Positions 45,389 through 56,209 of a stretch of DNA of 64,000 nt are shown here, in pieces; position 1 is the stretch's first letter, and the number at the start of each line of letters is the position of its first letter. The notes beneath the pieces were generated by a model. The model was not told where the DNA came from. It saw nothing but the letters and a program-made list of their open reading frames with translations, and made no database searches. Origin of the DNA: Tetrastigma voinierianum. Taxonomy: Eukaryota > Streptophyta > Magnoliopsida > Vitales > Vitaceae. Location: assembly GCA_016808115.1 (NCBI GenBank), contig JAEQBH010009425.1:1-64000 (forward strand), written 5' to 3'. Position numbers and translations under genes: made by a program.

Positions 45389-46589
45389 TGTCACGCCCCG
45401 ATTCGGTCAGGCAGAATTGGCGGTGAGATCGGTTTCGGGGTGCGAAACCATATCTTGAGGTTCTTTATTTATTTTTATTTTCAGAGCTTAACTTATACTG
45501 TGGGTATACAAATAATTTTGTAATAACCAAAAAAGTCATTCACATATACAAAGACTACCACTTGGAGTGGTATCCATTAAATCCCTCTACACATATGCTA
45601 AGTCCCAGTGCTTATGCAATTACTTATACATGTACATATCTAATACAAACATGAGATTTGCGGAAAAGTGATGGTAGGCACATCTGCGAGATAGCGCATC
45701 TGCGTAGTGTGGAATGTCTGTCCTCTTTATCTCCTCTTGATTACTGCGGATTGAACACACGTGCTAGCTTTAACCCCATTGGGAACATATAGGCGATGCC
45801 GTGTATAATAATCGTCGTCACTATCTTTTACATTTATACTTATGCATATATGGCTATTCTTATGTGACTTCTAACTCATCTCATATTATACATGTAGTTT
45901 TATTCTTTTCGGATTCCTTATCATTATCTTGTTCATATTACTTTCTGTGTCATGTATTTCTGAGGTTGTAACTCATATCTCACTACATGTATGATAGATC
46001 AAATCATATTCAAAGTAAACATAAAATTATGCAATGGCGATTGAGCAAATCAAATCATATCAATTTCATACGGTTGAATCAGGACTAATACGATACATAT
46101 TAAACTCTTTTATCACTATCACGTAGTATTAATCTTTCCTTTAGAAGTACATTTCGTGATAAAACATGCGGGTCATCCTTTTGTTTTGTTTTTATTAATT
46201 TTCATTTTTAAAGATGTCGCGACGAATCCTATGACAATTGTGGATCAGCTGGGCAGGTTTACTCAGCGATTTTCAATCAACATTTTATTTATAGTCTTAT
46301 TAAATTTTTCTTTTCAAAAAAGTGTTGCGACGAATCCGAACGCCCGGCGGGTTGTGGATCTGGTACGGGCAGGTTTACTCAGACATTTTCAATTATCTTT
46401 CAAACAATTTGTTTTATATTGTTCTATTTGGACCTTTTATTAATGAAACATTTATTTTGGGCGATCCACTAACCGCCTGTTAAAGATATAACATTGCAAT
46501 TAACAAATGCATTTTACAAAAACCGTTTTGCATATATAGTGTGCAGATAGTAATGGCGTTTAATAATGTTTATTATCGGTTGACAGTTG

Positions 46590-46980
46590 CACCTGACGCA
46601 GTCGACATTCCATGGTCGGCGGGGAATCTGCCGCATTTGTCATTGATAGCGATGTGAATTTGCCACTTTCAGTATCAAATCTCACATATGGCTATAGAAG
46701 TGGAAACATTCGACAAAGATTCGGCGGGGAATCACCTTACTGTTTGTCATTAGGTAGCAAGCGATTTCGCATTCAATTATTATCGTCACATATGGCTATA
46801 GAAGTCGGCATTCACAGCGGATTCACTTGGAGATCACCTTACTGTTGTCGTCGGTAGCGATGTGATTTCGCATTCAATTGTGCCAGTCTCACATATAGGT
46901 ATAGAAATTAGGCATTCACTGACTGATTCACTTGGGAATCTGTCACTGTTTGTCATTCATTATAATGTGATTTGCATTAG
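46590..46980. repeat. Tandem repeat of about 105 bp in solo LTR B copy 2
   Basis: ATATGGCTATAGAAG-type anchors near 46687, 46791 and 46896, each followed by GGCATTCAC and GATTCACTTGG words and by GATGTGATTTCGCATTC. This is the inverted form of the array at 5280-5740. Confidence 0.85.
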
Positions 46981-47126
46981 AACGAAATGTCTGGTTACCT
47001 TAAAGTGACGAATTGGTTAATTGGGTGTCATATCGATCATTCAATGATACATTTCAAATCGTTTACTTTTATCTGATAATTTAAAGCTTATCGTTGAAAT
47101 ACATGCACATGCATACGTGTGGCAGA

Positions 47127-47150
47127 CATTTGAATAACGATCATTCAAAT

Positions 47151-47206
<56 letters not shown>

Positions 47207-47360
47207 CAATTAGCATTCATAATCGATCACAATCGCATTTGTCTTCATATCATTTATGTATGACAAACATTTAAATAATAATCATTCAAATCAATATATA
47301 TGTTTATATATATATATTTCTAATTAGCATTCATAGCAAATCATAATCACATTTCAGGTT
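47127..47360. repeat. Duplicated segment with AT microsatellites (period 141 bp)
   Basis: ACATTTGAATAACGATCATT at 47128 and ACATTTAAATAATAATCATT at about 47269, each followed by CAAATCAATATATAT, an AT run, and TTAGCATTCATA. The main AT run is 47152-47205. Confidence 0.85.
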
Positions 47361-49249
47361 CAACCATCACTTTCGTATTATCTTTTCAAAAGATATGCTG
47401 AATCTATGTACACATTTCATATACTCATTTAGTATCTTTCGTTTATATACTCATTCCATGATATACTCATTTATGTATACTCATTCATGTATACTCATTC
47501 ATGTATTCACTCACGTATACTCAATTTCTATACTCATTCACTTCATGTACTCATTCATATGCTCATTCACACATTATACTGTTTTCATTTGTTATACATT
47601 TAAGTTATATCAATTAATAATAATATATGCTTAAGCACATTATGTGTTCATGACATATTGCCTCGCATGTTCACAATCATGTTTCAATTCGTTTTCATTT
47701 TTCATTTTCCATAATCATTTTCATGTTTCATGAACACATCTTTACATTTTTCATTTCTACATTTTCCTTGTTTCATGCCTGTACATATGGCCTTCATATT
47801 CTAAATAGTATGATGTATGATCCACTGTTTCTCTTCTGTCTCATTATCTCTTCACCAGGGTGATCAAATAATAGTTATCAAACCTCTCAGTCATATTTAC
47901 CTTCTTAAAACAAAAATCGTTATGTTACTGACAGTTCGTATTACTAATTTTTCGGGATCCCTAAATTACATTTGACTCTGGAATCATTGTATTCTTTTAA
48001 AGATAAGGTCACAGGTTCTATTCCATAGAATCACCAATTCGAACAAAAACTCAAGTCGTCAAAAACAAACCTTTGGTTAACTATATATTCAAACCAGAAC
48101 CCAGAATTTGGCTTGCACATGGCACGAGTGAATTTACGACATAAGTCAGAATTTGGAGATGCCTATTGTTTAAGTTTTGTTCTCCTTGAAGTCTATTTTA
48201 CGTAGCCACTTGAATCCTCAATCGGATGAGAAATGAGCAGTTATAGTAAAATCTGGCAATTAGAAGAATGAGACGAGCAGGTGTGCCAGGTACATATTAT
48301 TAAAATGATGGGAACCCAAGATGTGCCAGTACATATTCAGGTCTTTGGTGTATCTTAGAAATGTAAAATGTGTTTTTCTCCACTTTTCATATTTTCTTCT
48401 GAATCGCTCATGAACCCTTAAACACTTGAGGCCCTTCCAAATTCATCTGATCTCTTTCTACTCAATTCTTTCAATGTATATATTTCAAAAAATCCTTCAT
48501 GACTTATAACCAAACCCACTCTAATATAGGTTATGATCCATACCTAACCCTAACGTAACAAATAGTTTAGGGTTTATTCTAAACTTTCCTAACTCAGTAC
48601 TTGCCATTGAACTATGAATCCCAGCTGAAAGGAGGATTTCATATGTTTCTTGTTACATTAAAGTTTTACCAAGCTTTACTTTCCATAATTTTGGGTTAAG
48701 ATGAAACCTAGCAGACACAGTTTGAGACCAGCTATTAATCATACAACAAAATGGAAAGTCATACATAATCTCATAGAATCCATGATAAAGTGTCTTCATG
48801 CAAAAATCAAGCATCTGCACTTGTTGGCTTGATCTTGGCTCCTCATCTTGTTCTCTTCCTCTTCTCTTCACCTCTATTCCTCCTCCTTCACGTTTTTCTC
48901 CTCCCCAAAATGGGACCAAAACTTTGGTCTTTTAAAACCATGTTTGCTAAGGCCTTGTTTGGCCCTCCAAAAACCATTTTGGGTTAAGTTTCATTAATTG
49001 ATTTTAAGCCTTCCAACTCTTGGCTATTTGTATTCCAAGTTTCCTTTATTTCATTTTGGCCTCAAACTCATCAATTCATGTCTTTTAGGCCCCTTTTTGG
49101 ACAAATTACAATTTTGTCCTTAAGTTTTGTAACTTTCCGGGTCTCTCGTTTCTATATTTCGCATTTAACTCACAAAACAGTTAAATTATGCTTGCAAAAT
49201 ACCTAAACATCTTCAGAAAATTAAGGTATATTTTTAAGGAATTATTCTG

Positions 49250-50458
49250 GGACTAACTATGGTCAAATCTCGAAAGGTCACAGAACTTGTTGTCATTATT
49301 AATCAAGGAAAAATCCTAGGCATTATAACTAGCGAGAGCGTTTGAGTCATCATTGGAATGGGTTTCAGACCTTTGATATATATCAGCATACTTTAAATTA
49401 CCTTGATTAGAGCCCTAAATGTCATTTCAAATGTCAAAAAGCTACAAAGAAGAACCTTAAACCTTCCTTAAATCTCACCTTAGTACAGAAGAGCCACTAA
49501 TTTTACCAGCGCAGATCCGATTCGGGAAAAAGGATCGAAAAGGATGAGTTTAGGGTCACAATTTGAATTGAAATGAAGGAAGAGGGTAAGGATGTGAGAG
49601 AAAACAATTGAGAAAAGTTGTCTGAGGTGCCTGGCCAATTGAGTAGCTGAAAAATATGTAAGTTTTAAGGAGGAATGAGTTTTACCTTGTAGCCTACTTA
49701 CCTTGAGCAATTAAGTCTTTAGGGGTGTTTTATACCTAGCACTATAATGTTAACTGGTATGGGAATTGCTGACCCAAAGCTTGTTAAGGTAATGAAGCTT
49801 GAGGTAAAATATTGCGCATCAAACCTGAAACAAAATAGCGAAATAGCTTATAGGCGAGAAAGCGAAATAGATCTGAGTGGAAAAAGAAAAGCCACAAGGG
49901 GAAACATGAAGAAAGATGCACCAAATTCAAGTTTGAGGTGTCATGGAATTTTGGGTGGGCATGAAAGAGGAGCAGTTCAGAAAACAATATGAAAAATATA
50001 AATGATTGATTTGAGATTGGGCCTAAAATGTCAGTTATCTACCCGGTACCCCAGCCATACATTACAAGCAAAGACCTATTTGATTATGAGGGGTTGTGTT
50101 ATGCCTACATGGTGAAAATATTCTTGACCAACAAGCCTACAAGGCCTAAATTAATTGAAGAATATAGTATATAGTGACTCCTGTAGCTTCTAATGTAAAT
50201 TAGTCATAAGGGAAGACCAACATGAGTAAAAGCGTATTTTTATTAAGCTATGAGTTACATATGTTGAGTCTTGATTAATTGAAAATTTTAGGATTATGAA
50301 GTAAAAACAATTAAGGGTGATGGCTGGCGAAATACTACAAAATGAGTGTATTTGCCTTAAAGATTAATTTGGTGAAAATGTCAGCAAAAATTTGATTTTT
50401 ATTGTTTGAGGACAAACAAAATCAGAATTTTCTGCTTGAGGACAAGCAAAACTTTAAG
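49250..50458 (+). other. Athila-1 3' internal region, part 2, with two hairpins before the polypurine tract
   Basis: Continues the element after the solo LTR. CTAGCACTATAATGTTAACTGG followed by GGGAATTGCTGACCCAAAG near 49737-49780 has a counterpart at 61424-61470 in Athila-2 (GGGAGTTGCTAACCCAAAG). No ORF was recognised. Two 5 bp-stem hairpins are at 50404-50417 and 50434-50447. Confidence 0.65.
50404..50447 (+). other. Twin hairpins GTTTG-AGGA-CAAAC and GCTTG-AGGA-CAAGC
   Basis: Two perfect 5 bp stems with the same AGGA loop, spaced 30 bases apart, end 12 bases before the polypurine tract. A decayed counterpart precedes the tract of Athila-2 (near 62174). Confidence 0.75.
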
Positions 50459-50468
50459 TTTGGGGGAG
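50459..50468 (+). other. Polypurine tract of Athila-1
   Basis: TTTGGGGGAG lies two bases before the LTR start at 50471; AAGTTTGGGGGAG is typical of Athila-type elements. Confidence 0.85.
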
Positions 50469-51533
50469 TTTGATAAGTCTAAAACTCATATATTTTTAAG
50501 CCAATTTTTCAAGTATATTTTAGGCTTAAAAGTCTTATTTATTGTTAAAATATGAAATTTTCACCTAGATTTATGTTTTGTAGAAATTTGATGAAAAGAA
50601 GCAGATGTAGACCCTCAATTTTGCCCCTCGACACTTGCAAGTAGTCTCAGGAGTTGTGCTTGTGTACACTAATGGTTTATATGTCATGGCTCTGGCCCAT
50701 ATGGGCTTAATGGATCTTCAGGCATATATAAGTGTCCTGGGTTTCATGATAGTGCGAGTGTGTGGTTCTTTTGGAGTCTTAGTGCGGCTCCTTTCCACTT
50801 TGTCATATACATTGTGTGAGGAAGATAAAGCCTCTTGGAAATTTCCAGCGGATTATGATTCGAGGTTCATGAGCTGACTCAGATAAAGAACTTTTCGAGC
50901 TTGTTTTGGTCATATATCTCTCATAGAACTCAAATCATCTAGCGTTTCTTTTGTTCCTTACTCATTGAGGAATTATGCAAAAGATTGAGATTTTTATCCG
51001 CCAAGATCGACCGATTGGTGTTTAACCCTTCAGTTGATAATTTTGGGTTGAGTTCAGCATATTCATGAGTTGATTCAAACCTTTCAAACTGTTTGATCAT
51101 ACCCTCATATAAACTTGGAATCGCATGTCATTTTTTTTTGTTAGACTCCTTATTCTTTAAGAAATATTATTTCAAATTTTTAGTTTTTTTTTGCAACTGG
51201 CTTTCGTAGGTTGAAGCGGGTTTAACTTGAGATCATTGTGTGCGACTTGTATGGAGCATTGATTTTGGTGATTTTGAACCAAATCCCTGCTAAGGTTAAA
51301 ACCCATCAGCTCAGTCCAGTCTAAACACAATTTTAGTCATTTTGACATTTGTGGGTTGTTGCAATGCACCTTGAATCATTGGATTATGGTAGTTAACAAA
51401 GGGATAAATGTGTGATGGCGTTCCGTGAATAGAGGAGTGTTTATGGAGCCAGGGAAGTTCGAGACTGATTGGGGGAGTTCTCGGGGCTGAAGGTGTGCAA
51501 AATGGAGTGAGCTTAGATGTTTATGAAGGAGAA

Positions 51534-51626
51534 ATACAAGCAAAAAAAAAAGTGAAAAAAAGAAGGGGAGAAAGGAGAGGAAGAAAAGAAGAAAGGAAAA
51601 AGTAGGAAAAAGAAAAGGAGGAGAGG
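51534..51626. repeat. Purine-rich tract in solo LTR C
   Basis: A nearly pure A/G stretch; the run 51554-51602 has no pyrimidine. Confidence 0.9.
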
Positions 51627-51844
51627 TTCTCTAAATCCGGGTGGGAGTGGTCTCTCTCATTTTGAAGGGGATTTCCTAAAGTTTTGAGGGAGTGAATACT
51701 TGGTTTTGGAGGTAGAAAAGAAAGAAGACAAAGGGGGATTATCCGTGAATCCTACAGTTATGAACGTTGTAAGCGTCTCCCGTTTCTTTTAGATAGCGCT
51801 TGTCTTTGCCTCTGATGTTTGCAGTCTCGTTTTAGAGCACTAGG

Positions 51845-52760
51845 CATTGTTTGGGTCAGTTCTCGCTCATTTAGAGTCAAAATTGTACACCGTTTCTTTT
51901 GTTAGATTCCTTACTCTATGAGAAATGTTCTGACAAATTTTAAGATTTGTTCTCAACCAGCTCGGCCGATTGGGGAACTGGATCAGCCAGTTTATTAGGT
52001 TTTGTTCAGCGATAGCAATTAGGGCACTTTTCATTGTTTGGGTCGGATCTCACTCATCCGGAGTTAGAATTGTACACCATTGATTTTTTTAGTTCGCCTC
52101 TATAAGAAATGTTTGAAAATTTTTTTGAGATTTTCTTAGCAGAAATTTGGCGGGATTTAGGGCTTAGATTAGTCGGTTCATTAGGTTTTTTTCCAGGGAT
52201 AGTAGTTAGGGCCTTTTTCCTTGTTTGGGTTGGTTCTCACTCATATGGAGTTGGAATTGTACACCGTTGATTTTTTTGGGTTCCTTACTCTATGTGGAAT
52301 GTTTTGAAAAATTTTGAAGTGCCTCGATTGGCTCGATAGGTTGGGGGCTGGATGACGGTCACATTGGGATTTTTCAAGGATAGCGGTTGAATCACTTTGC
52401 CTTGTTTGATTGGACTCCTCATCGAAGTTGGAATTGTACATCGTTGTTTTTTTTTTGGGTTCCTTACTCTATGAGGAATGTTCTGGAAAATTTTGGGATT
52501 TGTTCCCAACCAACTCGACCAGTTGGGGAACTAGATCAGCCAATTCATTAGGTTTTTTTCTAGGGATAGTAGTTAGGGCACTCTACCTTGTTTGGGTCGG
52601 TTCTCACTCGTCCGAAGTCAGAATCATACAATGTTCCCTTTTTTCGGTTCCTTACTCTGAGAATGTTGACAAAAATTTTAGATTTTTATCCAAGCGGCTC
52701 GACCGGTTGGGGAACCGTCGGCCAGTTCGTGCAGTTTTTCAAGGGTAACGATTCCGATTT
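51845..52760 (+). repeat. About 185 bp tandem repeat, five units, in solo LTR C
   Basis: The anchor CCTTGTTTGGGTCGGTTCTC or variant starts at 51845, 52032, 52219, 52400 and 52586. Each unit also has AATTGTACACCGTT, GGTTCCTTACTCTATGAG and TCGACCGGTTGGGG-type words. A more diverged unit may begin near 50900. Confidence 0.9.
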
Positions 52761-53679
52761 AGTGGAGCCCATGACAGCATGATTCAAGCTCATTCACTCT
52801 AGATCCGGTATGCGAGACTTCATGTTTTGAGGTTTAAAATAAAGTTTTATTTCAGTTAATGTTTGTCCATTTTCGGATTCATAAATTGAGGTCTGCTCTT
52901 GGGTGAAAGATTGATTAGTTCAGCGCTAATCGTGGTAGAGTGTTTCTTCGGTGATTCTTTATGATCGGGTGGCATGGTTTATAGCTAAGCAGGTGGTGTA
53001 GCAGCAATGTATGGTTTTCTCGCTGGCTTCCACTTGGTTTTGATATTTAGTTTTGAGAGATTTTGTATGGCGAAATATGTGACTAACCTTCCCTTGCGAC
53101 ATGGCTGGGACCATAGGTATGTGTTTTGATGTTGGAAAATGAATTCAGGAGTATGGTGCTTGTTTTCCATACATGTATGTGCTTGATGACTATTATGCGG
53201 CACGTAGTGAGAGAGGGCCACATGCGTGTGCCTTTGGTTAAATTGGTTGAGATTAAATGTATGCTAGATGCCACCGGGTTCATGGTTATGTCATCGCGGA
53301 AATCTAACCTAGGTGATTGGCAAATCTTTAATTACATATGCTCCCATGTATCAATTCTATTAATGAGACAGAATCCCGGAGCTTAGAGGGTGCTACACTC
53401 ACATGAGGTACCTTCCTAATAGGTAACCTGATCCCCGGACCCAGACTTATGTTTCGTAGACTGTTTCTTCATGTGGAGTCTTAGGGTTTTCGTTCTTGCT
53501 TGATTTCCCATCAATAAATAAAAATAAAAGTAGTGGCGACTCCAAACAATCGTTCCTCTTGAGATGGATTTCTGGCTTCAGGAAGTACCACTGTTCACTG
53601 CTTTTAAGCGGGAAATTAGCATCCGACTGTGGGCGGTGGGTCATGTAGACAGTAGCAAAGAAAGCGAAAGGAAGCAAAA

Positions 53680-54420
53680 GTAAGAAATGTCGCGACACCA
53701 GAAGAACAATATCTCGACATTGTATGGAGAATGTCATGTAGTTACTCCAAATGTCGCGTGACATCCTGCGCTGACAATACATAACATTGGGTTGAAATAG
53801 ATGAATTAAATTACGCAATGTCGCGACATCGCCATGACATAGGTTGACATCAACAAGTGTATAACTCAGGCTCAATGTGCAACATCCGGAGCGAAATTAT
53901 TCAATGTGGCGAAATTTCGCGTGTGTGTTGGCATCAGCGAGGCTTGATCTTGGAGAAATTAAATCGCTGCGATCGCGTGACATGCGTATCAAAGCATTGG
54001 GTGGGTGGGACCGACCGATGTCACGACACCACCACGGAAATGTCGTGACATTAACCATGACATTGATAGAGGGCCTTAAAACATTAAGTGTTCAGCCGTG
54101 ATATTCACGGGTTCCAATGTCTGAAACATCAGCTAAAATAACCGAGAAGGAAGATGCAATGTGTGACATTGGATCGACAATCTTTGCGACATCAGGTCGG
54201 CAATCTTGAAGTGACATCGGATAGCGATCAAAGGTGAAACTTAGGACCAATGTTTCGACATCGGGTTGTAATGTCGTGACATGGTGAAAATGATCATAGC
54301 GCAGATTCCATGTGGTGACGTCAACCGACATAAAAGAATTGATCTGATGAGCGATGTCCGACCAGGATTAACGTGACATGCGGTTTCGATGTCGTGATGA
54401 TGTCGCGACGGCGCCCGCAA
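53680..54420. promoter_or_regulatory. Cluster of TGTCGCGACA boxes, Athila-1 3' LTR
   Basis: Exact TGTCGCGACA near 53688 and 53819; variants TGTCACGACA, TGTCGTGACA, TGTCGCGTGACA and TGTCGCGACG are spread to 54412. The TATA box follows about 80 bp later. Confidence 0.7.
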
Positions 54421-54490
54421 CTATCGTTATTACTGGCGGGATTTTTCTTGGGCTTTTCGAACGCCGTAATTGTAGGCCCAAGACCCGAGC

Positions 54491-54498
54491 CTATAAAT
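54491..54498 (+). promoter_or_regulatory. LTR TATA box, Athila-1 3' LTR
   Basis: CTATAAAT within GAGCCTATAAATAGAAACTC. The 5' LTR counterpart near 34840 has lost the TATAAA core. Confidence 0.7.
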
Positions 54499-56020
54499 AG
54501 AAACTCCTGGGGAGTAGTGCAGCAGCTTCCAGTCGCTTTTCATCAAGTTTTTATGCTTTTTGGAAGAGCTAAAATCTCATTGTATATAATTTTCTTTTTA
54601 TTTTCTTTACATTTTAGTTTTGTTTCTAGTTTTAGTTTTCTTATTTTAGATTAGAGTAGTGATCTGAACTGAGATTTCGAGTTGGATGAATGTAAATCAA
54701 GCTTCAATTTATGTCTGAACTTCAATGGAATATTGATTTTCAAATTTATTTTCATTTGGTTTTGATTGATTAAATGAATTTGGATTTGATCAACTGGTGT
54801 TCATCATTTGTGATCGATTTGAAGAGAGCTAAAGCTCCTTTGGGAATAATCATTGTTCGATTATTGTTTGTAATATTTTAATGTTGTTTTAGGTATGAAA
54901 TTGGAGTGATTTAGCGAATTATTATCTCGTTGATATGTTCTGAATATCACATTGTTTGGTACCCGAAAGAGTTGTATCATTGCTTTGATTTCTAGAGGTC
55001 TGGGTTCTCTGAGGTGATCTGAGAGATGGACTATCGAAACAAGAAGCGAGTCACTTAAGGGTAAATAACACTGATATTATTTGAACTAATGCACTCTTTG
55101 GATCTCTGACCTCATCTTGTAGGGTTCTAACTGTATTTTGACTTGGGTTCTCTTGGGTGACAACGAGTGTGTTCACAGGAATATGATCAGCCCTCTTGAT
55201 CTACATTTAATTTTGAGAGGTTTCACTTCAATTGAGATGAATAATCTCTCCAGCCACTGTGAGCTAAAAGATACTAATCAAGGAGAGGAATTCTTGTCTA
55301 ATTGATGTTTGTGCCAAATTATTTTTGGAGAATTTTTATTCATCTGTCTATAGGGTAAAGCAGTTTAATCCTAAGAAGATAATTTGTGAAATCTTGAAGG
55401 AAAAATAGTCGGATCTTGAGAATCAAATCTATGAGTAGATTTTAGACCTTTGACTGAGATAAAATAACTAAGTAAAATTTAGAAATTAAAATCTAGTGTG
55501 GGGAGAAATCCCATTCTGCTAACTTGCTCTTAAACCAAATTCTAATGTTCATGTCCCATTCTTTATATTATGTTTGGAACCTTGCAAAGTGATGGTCACA
55601 AACTGATTTCATTCCCGGTGTTATTTCAATCCAGTACAATCTCTAATTTATGTATTATTAGAATTTCTTTATCTTTTTATTCAATGATTTATTTTGAAAA
55701 GATAATCATCTACAGAAAATTAGAGTTGAATAGTGATGACCTTGAGTAGTAAGAATATTTAATCTTTAGATTTTCAAAATCAATTCTCGTGGGAATGATA
55801 TCTAGACTTAAAAATCCACTTTATTACTTGTATGACCTGTGCACTTGTAGTGATTTATACCAAAACCAATTTTAATTGAAAATTGTTACTTACACAGCAG
55901 AAAACGAATTTTATATGTTAAGTCTCAACAAATTTTTGGCATAATTGCTGGGGATTGAATAATCTCTTGTGACAGTGCTAAGAATCAATCATTTTTGGTC
56001 TATGTAAAAATAAGTCAACA

Positions 56021-56025
56021 AGGGT
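56021..56025 (+). repeat. Target site duplication AGGGT of Athila-1, right copy
   Basis: Identical to 33861-33865; directly follows the LTR end CAACA at 56016-56020. Confidence 0.92.
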
Positions 56026-56200
56026 ATAACAAGTATGACATTGAGGAATAAAAAAATTTTGAGCAATGAGTGGTCAAAATAGCCTACTTTATCACCTAGA
56101 GTAACTACTAAGAATAGTTTCCCTAATACAAAATGATCAAAGAGACCTATTTTTTCTTGTTATTCCTTCATTCCCCATCTTAGTTTTTTTGGCAGTATCC
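56026..56200. repeat. Tat 3' region repeat, right of Athila-1
   Basis: AGTGGTCAAAATAGCCTACTTTATCAC at about 56064 and AATGATCAAAGAGACCTATTTT at about 56132 continue the array of 33330-33860, so Athila-1 landed inside the array. Confidence 0.65.
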
Positions 56201-56209
56201 ATCATTTCC

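Larger units (their letters stand above)
45389..49249 (+). mobile_element. Solo LTR (family B), copy 2, inserted in Athila-1
   Basis: Starts TGTCACGCCCCGATTCGG and is homologous over its length to the reverse complement of 3159-6904. It lacks coding sequence. The right end, placed by the GGACT repeat, does not read CA but ATTATTCTG, so the last bases appear lost or changed. It contains the about 105 bp tandem repeats (46590-46980), an AT microsatellite and a 141 bp duplication. Confidence 0.88.
50606..53651 (+). mobile_element. Solo LTR (family C, Ty3/gypsy-like) inside the Athila-1 3' LTR
   Basis: Athila LTR homology stops after GAAAAGAAGCAGA and resumes at GCAAAGAAAGCG. The insert starts TGTAGACCCTCAATTTTGCC and ends near GGTGGGTCATGTAGACA. 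It includes CCTAATAGGTAACC and GTGGCGACTCC near its end, words shared by a common group of plant gypsy LTRs. There is no coding sequence. The flanking GCAGA and GCAAA may be the target duplication, with the right end then at 53654. Confidence 0.78.
33866..56020 (+). mobile_element. Athila-1: Athila-like Ty3/gypsy element, complete in structure, with two nested solo LTRs
   Basis: The LTR pair (33866-36353 and 50471-56020) is flanked by a perfect AGGGT duplication. The order is LTR, Asp-tRNA type primer site, gag, protease, RT, RNase H, integrase, a second ORF of the plant transposon protein type, polypurine tract and LTR. That order and the primer site fit the Athila group. The 22.2 kb length includes about 6.9 kb of later insertions (45389-49249 and 50606-53651). 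Pol is the best preserved coding region of the window. The element sits inside the 3' region of the minus-strand Tat element. Confidence 0.93.
50471..56020 (+). mobile_element. 3' LTR of Athila-1, split by a solo LTR
   Basis: Starts TGATAAGTCTAAAACTC and ends AATAAGTCAACA, followed by AGGGT. LTR sequence covers 50471-50605 and about 53656-56020. Its box cluster (53680-54420) and TATA box (54491-54498) are described separately. Confidence 0.92.

Noticed and set aside
53447..53875. A 142-codon minus-strand frame across the end of LTR C and the Athila LTR
   Set aside because: It spans an insertion junction between two unrelated LTRs and cannot be an ancestral gene.
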